DNA of 57,757 nt from Opitutia bacterium (GTDB taxonomy: Bacteria; Verrucomicrobiota; Kiritimatiellia; CAIQIC01; Lenti-01), in assembly GCA_009928955.1 (NCBI GenBank), contig SABN01000006.1, positions 1-57,757 on the forward strand, read 5' to 3'. Both the position numbers and the translations under genes were made by a program. Positions 17,540 to 26,053 of the stretch are shown piece after piece (within the stretch, counting starts at the first letter, position 1; the number at the start of each line of letters is the position of its first letter). Under the pieces are notes generated by a model. It was given only the letters and a program-made list of their open reading frames with translations, ran no database searches and was not told the DNA's origin.

Positions 17540-19267
17540 ATGCGGACCGAACGACTCATCCGATGGACCCTGATCGGCCTGCTGGCCGCGACCCGCTTGG
17601 CCGCAGCGGCCGTCCGGCTCGAGATCGAAGGCGTCTCCGGCGAACTGCGCGACAACGTGCGCCTGTTCGTCGGCGAGCCGCCGGGCGACGATCCCCTCGT
17701 CGTCCGCCGCCACGCCGAAGGCGCCGCCGACCGGGCGCGCGCCGCCCTCGAGGCGCTCGGCCACTACGAGGCGTCCGTCCGCGTCGCGGCCCGCCGCGAA
17801 GGCGATGTCCGCATCCTCCGCATCGACGTCGAGCCCGGCGGACCCGTGCGGCTGGATGCCGTGGAGATGGTCGTCGAGGGCGAAGCCATTGGGGATCCGG
17901 CTTTCGCCGACCTTTTGGCCCGCTTGCCGCTGAAGCCGGGCGACGTCCTCCACCATGGACGCTACGAAGAGGCCAAACGCTCGATCGAAAACCTCGCGCG
18001 CGCGCGCGGATACTTCGACGGCCGGTTCGCCGAAAGCACCCTGCGCATCCGCCGGGGCGACCGGCAGGCCGACGTCGTCCTGCGCTGCGATTCCGGGAAC
18101 CGCTTCCGCTTCGGCCCCGTGCGCCTGTCGCCCACCCCGCTTTCCGAAAAGCTGCTCCGCCGCCTGGTGCCGTTCCAGGAAGGCGACCCCTATTCCGCCG
18201 AACGCGTCTCCGCCCTGCATCTCAATCTCCTCCGCAGCGGCTATTTCGACGAGATCCGCATCCTGCCGCGGCCCGAAGAGGCCGGGGAAAACGAGACCGT
18301 TCCCGTCGACGCCAAGCTCGTCGCCGCCTCCCGCAACCGCGTCAGCCTCGGCGTCGGGGCCGCCACCGACGTCGGCCCCCGCCTCCGGCTCGAATGGACC
18401 CGCCCCTGGATGAACCGCCGCGGGCATTCGGCCGTCCTCAAGAACGAGCTGTCCCTCGTTCGCCAGGACCTGTCCGCGCAGTATTCCATCCCCCTGAATC
18501 CGCCGCTCGCCCACCAACTGCAGTTCACCGGCGGCTGGCAACGCGAGGACATCGAAGATACCGACCGCGAAACGTGGTCCGCCGGCATCCAGCGGCGGCG
18601 ACTCTACGACAGCGGCTGGCAGCAAAACCTTTTTCTCCGCTGGGAGCAGGAGCGGTTCACGCAGGCCGATGTGCACGATACCACCACGCTGACCCTCCCC
18701 GGCCTCAGCCTCGGCCGCACCCGCCGGACCGGCGGCATCCATCCCATCCGCGGCGACCGCCTCTCCGGCCTCTTCGAGACCGCGCACCCGGATTTCTTCT
18801 CCGACATCCGCCTCGCCCGGGTGCTCCTGCAGGCCAAGCGCCTCGATTCCCGGGGCCCCCATCGCCTGTTGGGACGCATCGAGTACGGGGCGCTCAACAC
18901 CGAAGACTTCGACCGCACGCCGCCGTCGCTGCGTTTCTTCGCCGGCGGCGACCAGAGCGTCCGCGGCTTCGGCTACCAAACGCTTTCGCCGCGCAACGCG
19001 GAGGGCGAGTTCGTCGGCGGCCGCTACCTGCTGACCGGCAGCCTCGAATACAACTACGAATTCCTCCGCCGCTGGCGCATCGCCGCCTTCTTCGACGCCG
19101 GAAACGCCTCCGCCGACAGCCGCTTCTCCGACGGCTTCGCACAGGGCGCCGGCTTCGGCGTCCGCTGGCTCTCGCCGCTCGCCCCCCTCAAGCTCGATTT
19201 CGCCTGGGGCGTCAGCGAATCTGATCCCCCCTTCCGCGTCCACTTCTCGATGGGATCCGAACTGTGA
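17540..19267 (+). CDS. tamA: Outer-membrane assembly factor TamA (Omp85 family)
   Basis: 575 residues. The signal peptide MRTERLIRWTLIGLLAATRLA is followed by three POTRA-like domains (to about residue 270). A 16-strand barrel with the Omp85 signatures GLSLGRTRR, FFAGGDQSVRGFGYQTL (L6-type RGF/VRGF motif near residue 475) and a C-terminal strand ending in hydrophobic residues completes it. It overlaps tamB by 4 nt (GTGA), the standard tamA-tamB pair. Role: with TamB, insertion of outer-membrane proteins and possibly phospholipid transport to the outer membrane. Confidence 0.92.
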   Translation: MRTERLIRWTLIGLLAATRLAAAAVRLEIEGVSGELRDNVRLFVGEPPGDDPLVVRRHAEGAADRARAALEALGHYEASVRVAARREGDVRILRIDVEPGGPVRLDAVEMVVEGEAIGDPAFADLLARLPLKPGDVLHHGRYEEAKRSIENLARARGYFDGRFAESTLRIRRGDRQADVVLRCDSGNRFRFGPVRLSPTPLSEKLLRRLVPFQEGDPYSAERVSALHLNLLRSGYFDEIRILPRPEEAGENETVPVDAKLVAASRNRVSLGVGAATDVGPRLRLEWTRPWMNRRGHSAVLKNELSLVRQDLSAQYSIPLNPPLAHQLQFTGGWQREDIEDTDRETWSAGIQRRRLYDSGWQQNLFLRWEQERFTQADVHDTTTLTLPGLSLGRTRRTGGIHPIRGDRLSGLFETAHPDFFSDIRLARVLLQAKRLDSRGPHRLLGRIEYGALNTEDFDRTPPSLRFFAGGDQSVRGFGYQTLSPRNAEGEFVGGRYLLTGSLEYNYEFLRRWRIAAFFDAGNASADSRFSDGFAQGAGFGVRWLSPLAPLKLDFAWGVSESDPPFRVHFSMGSEL

Positions 19268-22200
19268 ACCCGAAGCCCGCATCCCGGCTCCGACGCCGAA
19301 CGATCCGTGGAATCGCCGCGATCTTGGCTCTGGCGCTGCTGGCCGGGGCCGCCGGCGCATTCCTGCTGCGCAGCGCCGCCGGCGCGCGCTGGCTCGCTGC
19401 GCGGCTCGCCGCCCGCGAACCTCGTTTCGCCGGACAGGTCGCCGGCGGCTCCCTCTGGAACGGGCTTCGCCTGCGCGACCTGTCGTGGCGCGACGGCGCC
19501 GGCCGGTTCTCGCTCGATTCCTTCGAGGCGGCCTGGTCCCTCGCCTTCTGGCCCCGGCCTTCCATCCGCATCCAGCGCCTCCGCGCCGACGGCTTGCAGA
19601 TCGAAACCACCGCCGCGGATTCCCCCGCGCCCGCGGATTCCGCGCCCTTCCGCTTGCCGGTGGATCTCTCCTTCGCCGACATCCGCTTGCGCGATGCCCG
19701 CGCCCGTTTCGGCGCAACCGAAATCGTCCTCGGCGAAGCCCGCCTCGATGGCCGCCTCCGCGGATCCACTCTCGACCTGCTCGATGTCCGCTGGCGCGAT
19801 TTCGATTGGCGCGACAGTTCCCCGGAGATCCAGCCCCCTCCGCCGCCGCTGGCGTGGAACGAAGCCCTTGATCCCTCCCGCCGAAGCGCCGGCGAACTTC
19901 CGGATCTCCACCTCCCGCTGGACGTCCGCGTCCAATCCTTCGACCTCGAACGCGCCGCGCTGGATTTCGGCGGGGAAACCCAGCGCATCGCCTCCCTGCG
20001 CTTTTCCGCTGATTGGATCGGCGACATTCTGACGATCCGCCGGTTCCATCTCAACCACGAACGGGGACAGGTCGAGGCCACGGGCACCCTCCGCCCAAGC
20101 GGCGACTACCCCGTGGACCTCGCCATCCGCGTCTACAGCGATCGCCTGTGGCCACCGCACGAATGGTCCCTCGATCTGGCGCTCTCCAACCGCCTGGCGG
20201 ATCTCGCCTTCGCCGCACACCTCGCCGGCCCTTGGATGCTCGACGCCCGCGGCGAGATCCAGCCGCTCGATCCGCGCCTGCCCGTGCAGGCCTCGTTGGC
20301 CTGGTCCCGCCTCGCCTGGCCGTTGACGAACGCCCCCGTCGCCGCATCGGAATCCGGACGCCTCGATCTGCGCGGCTCGCTCGAGTCCGTCGCGATCGAT
20401 GCCGCAATGGATCTTTCCGGGGCGGACATCCCCGCGAGCCGCTGGAGCCTGCACGCCACCGCCGATCTGCGCCACCTCGCGATCGATCGGCTGGCCGGCG
20501 ATGTCCTTGGCGGGTCGGTCCGCGCCGCCGGCGCGCTGTCCTGGACCAACGGCTTCGCCTGGCGTCTCGACGTCGACGGCGATTCCCTCGATGCCGCCCG
20601 GCTGCACCCCGAAATCCCCTCGCCCCTTGCCGGACGCCTGGCGACCGCCGGACGATGGACGGAGGACGGCTGGCAAACCGACGTCGCCATCGATTCCGCC
20701 ATAGGCGAATGGCGCGGTTATCCGCTGGCGGCCAAAGGCCATCTCTCAGGCGCTTCCGCCGACGGATGGCGCACGCCGGACCTGCACGTCGCCGTCCGGG
20801 ACAACGCCGTGCGGATCGCCGGTTCCTACTCGACTGAACTTGATCTGGCCGGCGAACTGGACCTGCGCAATCTCGCCCAACTCCTCCCGGACGCCGCCGG
20901 AAGCCTCGCGGGCCGCTGGTCCCTGCGCGGACCGCCGGAACGCCCCGACGCCACCGTCGCCGCGCAGGCCTCCGATCTCGCTTGGCGCGATCTCGTCCAG
21001 ATCGGATCGGTCCGCTTGGAGGCGAGCGTCGCCGCGCTCGCCTTCGACGAGAGCCGCTTGGATCTCGACGTCGTCTCGATCGCCTTTCCCGCGCGGAACA
21101 TCGCGATCGAATCCCTCCGGCTGGACGCCGACGGCACCCGCGCGCGGCACCGGGCCACGCTTCGCGCCAACGGCGCACCCGCCACTGGGTCATTCGCGCT
21201 CGACGGCGCGCTCGACGGACGCTCCCTCTCGTGGACCGGCCTGCTCGAACGCGCTGCGTTCGCCGTCGCCGGCATCGACTGGACGCTCGCCGAACCCCTG
21301 CCCCTGCGCTGGGATTCCGAAGCGCGGCGATTCACCGCCGCGCCCCACCGCTGGCGCCACGCCGAGGCGGAATGGCAGGCGACGGAACCGGTCGTGATCG
21401 GCGCGAACGGCGCGGTGCAGTTGCGATTGACCGGCTTCCCTCTCGACGAATTCCATCCGTGGCTGCCCGTCGACCTGCGCCTGCGCGGATTCCTCGATGC
21501 ATCCGCCGGCGTCCGCTGGGCGGCGGAAGCGCCCCCGCAGGCGGAGGCGTCCATCGACCTCCGCGACGCCGGCGTCCACCTGATCGTCGCCGACGATATG
21601 TTCGTGGACGACGCCCCCCCGCTCGACGTCGCCTTCGAAACCGTCGCGCTCCGCGCTCGGCTCGTCGGCACGAATCTGTCCGCCCGCTTCGATCTCGCCG
21701 CCCCCGGCCTCGGCGCCGCCCGCGCTGAAACCGCCGGGATCCTTTCCGCGGACCGCGAATGCTCGGATTGGACCGGCCAAGTGGATGTCCATTCGCTCAA
21801 GCTCGACGTCGCCCAGCCGTTCCTCTCGGAGCTGCGCACGCTGTCGGGCGAAGTCGATGCCGCCCTCCGCTTGTCGGGCAATCCCCGCCGCCCGCTCCTG
21901 CACGGCACGCTGGCGCTGACGAACGGCACGGTCGAGCCGGCGGCGTTCCCCGTCACGCTGGGCGACATCCATCTGCAAGGCGAATTCCTCGGAGATCGCG
22001 CCGAGTGGAGCGGCGGCTTCCGCAGCGGCGCCGGCCTCGCCACGCTCCAAGGCGAGGCGGGCCTCGCGGACGCCGGCTGGCGCGCGCAGTTGCATCTGGT
22101 CGGCGAGCGGCTCGAACTGGCCTACGGCACGCTCGCCATTCTGCAGGCCAGCCCCGACCTGCGTCTCCACGCCACGCCCGACACGCTCGCAATCAAGGGG

Positions 22201-23049
22201 ACCATCCGGATCCCGAAAGCCGACATCGCGATCCAGTCGCTGCCCGAATCCGCCGTGCGCACCTCCGTCGACGCGGTCGTCGTCGACCGGCCTGCCGACG
22301 CGACCCCTCCGGCCGGCGAAACCGCTCCCGCCGACCGGCTCCGCGCCATTCAGATCGACCTCCAACTCGGCGATCAGGTCTCCCTCGGCGGCCGCGGCAT
22401 CACCGGCCGCCTCGCAGGAACGCTGCGCCTCCGGCAGGACGGAACCGCCGCGCCGCAGGCCTTCGGCGAACTCCGCATCGAAGATGGCCGCTACCGCGCT
22501 TATGGACAGCGCCTCCAGATCCGGCAAGGACAGCTGATCTTCGCCGGACCCTTCGAACGGCCCAACCTCTCCATCGAGGCCATCCGCGAAATCCCCGCCC
22601 ATTCGGTCGTCGCGGGGTTGCGCGTCGATGGCCCCCCCGACGCCCTGCAATCGAGCCTCTTCTCCGAGCCCGCGATGCCCGAAGAAGACGTCCTCGCCTA
22701 CCTCGTGCTCGGCCGCCCGCTCGGCCGCGGCGAAGAAACCGATTCCAACGCCATGCTGGCCCGCGCCGCCCTCTCCCTCGGCATCTCCCGGAGCGGCGGC
22801 GTCGCCGCCTCCGCCGCCGAACGCCTCGGCATCGACCAGTTCCAGATCGACACCGCCGGCGACGGCGACGACACCCAGGTCGTCGTCAGCGGCATGGTGT
22901 CTTCGCGGCTGCAGCTTGGCTACGGCGTCGGCGTCTTCGTCCCCGCCAACACCCTGTCCCTGCGCTACCGCCTCGCCCGCGACCTCCACCTCGAAGCCGT
23001 CTCCGGCCTCGAAAGCGCCCTCGACCTCCTCTACACCTTCCGCTTCTGA
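19264..23049 (+). CDS. tamB: Translocation and assembly module protein TamB
   Basis: 1261 residues, started by the GTG that overlaps the tamA stop. An N-terminal membrane anchor (about residues 15-33, AAILALALLAGAAGAFLL) is followed by a long beta-taco/AsmA-like region with recurring short beta phrases. The C-terminal DUF490 (TamB_C) domain has RLGIDQFQIDT and ends LYTFRF, a C-terminal aromatic end as expected for the TamA contact. It spans the periplasm as a hydrophobic groove. Length is normal for the family. Confidence 0.93.
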   Translation: MNPKPASRLRRRTIRGIAAILALALLAGAAGAFLLRSAAGARWLAARLAAREPRFAGQVAGGSLWNGLRLRDLSWRDGAGRFSLDSFEAAWSLAFWPRPSIRIQRLRADGLQIETTAADSPAPADSAPFRLPVDLSFADIRLRDARARFGATEIVLGEARLDGRLRGSTLDLLDVRWRDFDWRDSSPEIQPPPPPLAWNEALDPSRRSAGELPDLHLPLDVRVQSFDLERAALDFGGETQRIASLRFSADWIGDILTIRRFHLNHERGQVEATGTLRPSGDYPVDLAIRVYSDRLWPPHEWSLDLALSNRLADLAFAAHLAGPWMLDARGEIQPLDPRLPVQASLAWSRLAWPLTNAPVAASESGRLDLRGSLESVAIDAAMDLSGADIPASRWSLHATADLRHLAIDRLAGDVLGGSVRAAGALSWTNGFAWRLDVDGDSLDAARLHPEIPSPLAGRLATAGRWTEDGWQTDVAIDSAIGEWRGYPLAAKGHLSGASADGWRTPDLHVAVRDNAVRIAGSYSTELDLAGELDLRNLAQLLPDAAGSLAGRWSLRGPPERPDATVAAQASDLAWRDLVQIGSVRLEASVAALAFDESRLDLDVVSIAFPARNIAIESLRLDADGTRARHRATLRANGAPATGSFALDGALDGRSLSWTGLLERAAFAVAGIDWTLAEPLPLRWDSEARRFTAAPHRWRHAEAEWQATEPVVIGANGAVQLRLTGFPLDEFHPWLPVDLRLRGFLDASAGVRWAAEAPPQAEASIDLRDAGVHLIVADDMFVDDAPPLDVAFETVALRARLVGTNLSARFDLAAPGLGAARAETAGILSADRECSDWTGQVDVHSLKLDVAQPFLSELRTLSGEVDAALRLSGNPRRPLLHGTLALTNGTVEPAAFPVTLGDIHLQGEFLGDRAEWSGGFRSGAGLATLQGEAGLADAGWRAQLHLVGERLELAYGTLAILQASPDLRLHATPDTLAIKGTIRIPKADIAIQSLPESAVRTSVDAVVVDRPADATPPAGETAPADRLRAIQIDLQLGDQVSLGGRGITGRLAGTLRLRQDGTAAPQAFGELRIEDGRYRAYGQRLQIRQGQLIFAGPFERPNLSIEAIREIPAHSVVAGLRVDGPPDALQSSLFSEPAMPEEDVLAYLVLGRPLGRGEETDSNAMLARAALSLGISRSGGVAASAAERLGIDQFQIDTAGDGDDTQVVVSGMVSSRLQLGYGVGVFVPANTLSLRYRLARDLHLEAVSGLESALDLLYTFRF

Positions 23050-23104
23050 CCGCCTTCCCTGCCGCGGCCGCGCTTGCGTCCCTGCCGGATCCGGAAACGG
23101 CTTC

Positions 23105-23134
23105 AACTATCACTTATAATTATATGTGACAGTT
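23105..23134. repeat. 30-bp AT-rich near-palindrome between convergent tamB and queA
   Basis: AACTATCAC at one end matches GTGACAGTT at the other in inverted order (8 of 9), with a TATAATTATA core; 26 of 30 positions are symmetric. It is strikingly AT-rich for this genome. It could be a bidirectional terminator or a protein-binding site. Confidence 0.55.
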
Positions 23135-23145
23135 CTGGAATCGGA

Positions 23146-24198
23146 TCAGAGGATGAGCATGCAGTCGCCGTAGCTGAAAAAGCGGTAGCGTTCGCGAATG
23201 GCTTCGCGGTAGGCCTCGAGCACGAATTCGCGCCCCGCGAAGGCGCTGATCATCATGATCAGCGTTGATTTCGGCAAATGGAAATTGGTGACCATCGCGT
23301 CCACCATCCGGAAATCGAACGGCGGATAAATAAAGAGGTCCGTGCGCCCCTGCCCCGCGCCGAATCCTTCGGGACGCGCGGCGGCGCTCTCCAGCGTGCG
23401 CACGCTCGTCGTCCCCACGGCCACGACGCACCCGCCGGCGGCTTTCGCCGCCGCGACCTTTTCCGCCGTTTCTAATGGGATCCGCCAGCGCTCGAAATCC
23501 ATTTTGTGCTCAGCGACGGTTTCGGCAGAAACCGGCCGGAAGGTGCCGATGCCGACGTGGAGCGTCACCGTCGCCTGGCCGACGCCCTGCGCGGCGAGGC
23601 GGTCGAGCACCTCGGGCGTGAAGTGCAGCCCGGCCGTCGGCGCGGCGACCGCCCCCGGCTCCCGCGCGAACACGGTCTGGTAGCGCACCTTGTCTTCGGC
23701 GCGCCGCCCGGGGTGCGCCTCCTTGCGCTGGATGTAGGGCGGCAGCGGCGTCTGCCCGATGCGGTCGAGCACCTCCAGCCACGGCGTCTGCGATTCCACG
23801 CGGATCTTCACTCGGCCGAGGTCGCCGTCCTCCAGCACCGTGGCCACGGCCAAATCCTCGTCGAGGATCACCTGCTCGCCGACCTTGGGACGGCGGCGGG
23901 AGCGCATCAGCGCGTCCCAAACGCCGGGCGCGATTTCCTCCAGCAGCAAAAACTCCACTTTCCCGCCGGTGCCCGCCTTGGCCTTGCGCCCGAAGACGCG
24001 CGCGGGGATCACGCGGGTGTCGTTCACCACCAGCAGGTCGCGCGGACGCAGATAGGCCGGCAGATCGGCGAAGGCGCGATGGCCGATCGTGCGCGCGGCG
24101 CGGTCCAGCACCATCATGCGGGCGCCGTCGCGGCGCGCGGGGGGCTCCTGGGCGATCAGCTCCAGAGGGAGGTCGTAGTCGAAATCGGAAGCCTTCAT
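23146..24198 (-). CDS. queA: S-adenosylmethionine:tRNA ribosyltransferase-isomerase
   Basis: 350 residues, the normal QueA length. Motifs visible: FDYDLPLELIAQEPPARRDGAR at the N-terminus (residues 5-26), DTRVIPAR, the VGIGTFRPV segment, the AVGTTSVRTLE motif and the C-terminal MVTNFHLPKSTL, FLMISAFAG-like end and YGDCMLI. Catalyses epoxyqueuosine formation using the ribosyl part of SAM. Its ATG overlaps the stop of the upstream PBP gene (ATGA), so the two are translationally coupled, though functionally unrelated. Pathway partner: tgt at 7729. Confidence 0.97.
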   Translation of the reverse strand: MKASDFDYDLPLELIAQEPPARRDGARMMVLDRAARTIGHRAFADLPAYLRPRDLLVVNDTRVIPARVFGRKAKAGTGGKVEFLLLEEIAPGVWDALMRSRRRPKVGEQVILDEDLAVATVLEDGDLGRVKIRVESQTPWLEVLDRIGQTPLPPYIQRKEAHPGRRAEDKVRYQTVFAREPGAVAAPTAGLHFTPEVLDRLAAQGVGQATVTLHVGIGTFRPVSAETVAEHKMDFERWRIPLETAEKVAAAKAAGGCVVAVGTTSVRTLESAAARPEGFGAGQGRTDLFIYPPFDFRMVDAMVTNFHLPKSTLIMMISAFAGREFVLEAYREAIRERYRFFSYGDCMLIL

Positions 24199-25262
24199 CG
24201 GCCCAGCAGCAGGCGGCGCTGGATCGCCATGCCCACGACCGCGGCGAGGAACGCGCCCAGCAGAACCAACCCGAGGCTCTTCAGCCAGCCGCCACCCTTG
24301 GATTCGGGCGCTTCTTCGGCGACGGCCTCGGGCAGATCTTCCCCTTGCGCTTCGTCATCGGCCGCCACGGCCGGGCCGGCGGCGGGAGCGACCGGCGCGA
24401 CGGACGCGGACGCCGGCGGCGGCGCCGGGGCGCGGGAGGCATCCAGCAGGCCCCGGGCGAGCAGCTCGGTGGCCTTGGCGTCGCGCGCCTGCTTGGTCGC
24501 GCTGCCCATCACCACCGCGATGACCCGCGCGCCGTCGCGCTGGGCGGTCGCGGCGATGCAATATCCGCTGTCCCGGATCCACCCGGTCTTCAAGCCGTCG
24601 CAGCCCGGAACGTCGCCCAGCAGGCCGTTGTGGGTGCGCATTTCGAACGGCTTTTCGGGACGGAAGACGCGGAAAGTTTCAGCGGTGTACTTCACCGTCT
24701 CGGGATGGGCGGCGAGCAGCGCCTGGCAGAGCTTGGCGAAATCGCGGGGCGTGGTCATGTCCGGCCGCTGCCCTTCTCCCGGCGGCAGCCCGTGCGGCGA
24801 CTGGAACTGCGTGATCGGCGACAGCCCCAGCTCCCGCGCCTTGTCGTTCATCATCCGGACGAACCCGTCCCGGGTCCCGGCCACGTGGATCGCCAGCGCC
24901 ATGGCCGCGTCGTTCGCCGACTGGATCATCAGCGCATACAGCAACTCGTCGACCGTGAACCGTTCGCGGGGGTCCAGCCAGACCTGCGACCCGCCGATCT
25001 CCGCCGCCTCCTTCGTCACCTGCACCATGTCGTCGAGGCGGAGGCTCCCCTGCTGGACGCGGTCCAAAATGATGAACAAATCCATCAGCTTGAGCATGCT
25101 GGCCGGATAGCCGGGCCGGTCCGCCCCGTCCTCGAAGAGCACGTTGCCCGTGTGCGCGTCGATCGCGATGGCCCCCAGATACGGATCGCGCGAGATCGGC
25201 GCGCCCCGGGCCGCCGAAACCCAAAGGGAAGCCGCCACCAAGAGGAAGAGGAGTTTGTTCAT
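24195..25262 (-). CDS. D-alanyl-D-alanine carboxypeptidase (PBP5/DacA family)
   Basis: 355 residues. The signal peptide ends SAARGA. The three penicillin-binding motifs of family S11 are present: SMLK (SxxK, GYPASMLK), SAN (QSANDAA) and KTG (LKTGWIRD). The catalytic domain is followed by an Ala/Pro-rich linker and a C-terminal membrane anchor (SLGLVLLGAFLAAVVGMAI) ending in basic residues, a transmembrane variant of the usual amphipathic tail. Role: trimming of the terminal D-Ala from peptidoglycan stem peptides in the periplasm. First gene of a two-gene operon with queA. Confidence 0.93.
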   Translation of the reverse strand: MNKLLFLLVAASLWVSAARGAPISRDPYLGAIAIDAHTGNVLFEDGADRPGYPASMLKLMDLFIILDRVQQGSLRLDDMVQVTKEAAEIGGSQVWLDPRERFTVDELLYALMIQSANDAAMALAIHVAGTRDGFVRMMNDKARELGLSPITQFQSPHGLPPGEGQRPDMTTPRDFAKLCQALLAAHPETVKYTAETFRVFRPEKPFEMRTHNGLLGDVPGCDGLKTGWIRDSGYCIAATAQRDGARVIAVVMGSATKQARDAKATELLARGLLDASRAPAPPPASASVAPVAPAAGPAVAADDEAQGEDLPEAVAEEAPESKGGGWLKSLGLVLLGAFLAAVVGMAIQRRLLLGR

Positions 25263-25268
25263 GGGGAC

Positions 25269-25297
25269 TTTCTAGCGGGAGCGCCCTGGAAAAGCAA
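25269..25297 (-). promoter_or_regulatory. Promoter of PBP-queA operon
   Basis: Minus strand: -35-like TTGCTT (25292-25297), 17-nt spacer, -10 TAGAAA (25269-25274) preceded by GC. The ATG begins 6 nt after the -10, the same geometry as tgt and lpxK, with no visible ribosome-binding site. Confidence 0.5.
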
Positions 25298-25414
25298 GTG
25301 GAGAGAGGACCCGATGCCCCCCCCCCACAAGAGAATCCGCGGAAAATACCCGTTGCAGGACGAGGGAACGGGCGTCTCGGCAGCCCCTTCATGGCGGAGG
25401 AGGGCGGCGCGGAA

Positions 25415-26053
25415 TCATTCCAGGTGAATGCGGTAGAGCCAAGGACCGGGACCGATGGCGGTGGAGTCCGTCCGCACGGTGAGCGGCTGGGTGGCGGCAA
25501 TTGGCGCGGTGATCCACGACCATTCGCCCGTGACCAGCGAGGAAATCCGGCCCACCCGGTAGGTCTTGCCCGAGACGCTTTGCCAGCTCAAGACGAAGCC
25601 GGAGGATGGCTGGAACCGGACGTCCATCAGCGCGAGCGACGAATCGGGGTCTAGCGGATCGGTGCCGGCTGCCAGTTCGTCGGCGTTGGGCGAGCCATCG
25701 CCGTCGCTGTCGGGATCCAGCGGGTCATAGCCGTTTTGGAATTCCCAGAGGTTGTCTTTCCCGTTCTGATTCGGATCGCCCGTCGGGCCGTTGGTCAGGA
25801 CGTTGAAGAAGACCCACTCCCACGCGTCGGGCAAGCCATCGGTGTCGGTGTCGGCTTCGGCCTGCGTGCCGGCGATCACGATGTTGGTCAGGCTGTCGTC
25901 GAGCTGGTAGCGGTAATCGATGCGCGCGCCGCCGCCAAAGACCGCCGCGCCCAGCCTCCCCGCCGCGTCGTATTCGAACGCCTGCGCCCCGGCGCGGCCG
26001 GCGCACGCGGCGATCGCAACGATCGTCAGAAGCATGATCCGCGCCCTATTCAT
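25415..26053 (-). CDS. Small secreted YD-repeat partner protein 1
   Basis: 212 residues. The ATG at 26051-26053 is chosen because it yields a signal peptide (MNRARIMLLTIVAIAACAGRAGA) and overlaps the RHS stop by 8 nt. Directly after the signal come two YD/RHS-like units (EYDAAGRLGAAVFGGGAR and DYRYQLDDSL). Next are thrombospondin type 3 calcium-binding repeats (DTDTDGLPD, DPDSDGDGSPNADE) and a ~70-residue C-terminal beta module (FVLSWQSVSGKTYRV, ending LYRIHLE). Function not recognised. It is one of three such proteins, each directly downstream of an RHS giant. Confidence 0.8.
   Translation of the reverse strand: MNRARIMLLTIVAIAACAGRAGAQAFEYDAAGRLGAAVFGGGARIDYRYQLDDSLTNIVIAGTQAEADTDTDGLPDAWEWVFFNVLTNGPTGDPNQNGKDNLWEFQNGYDPLDPDSDGDGSPNADELAAGTDPLDPDSSLALMDVRFQPSSGFVLSWQSVSGKTYRVGRISSLVTGEWSWITAPIAATQPLTVRTDSTAIGPGPWLYRIHLE

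Noticed and set aside
25415..26053. Reading the small genes after RHS genes as immunity proteins
   Set aside because: All three products have signal peptides and YD repeats, while RHS immunity proteins usually act in the cytoplasm or lack YD units, and the RHS tips show no toxin motif.
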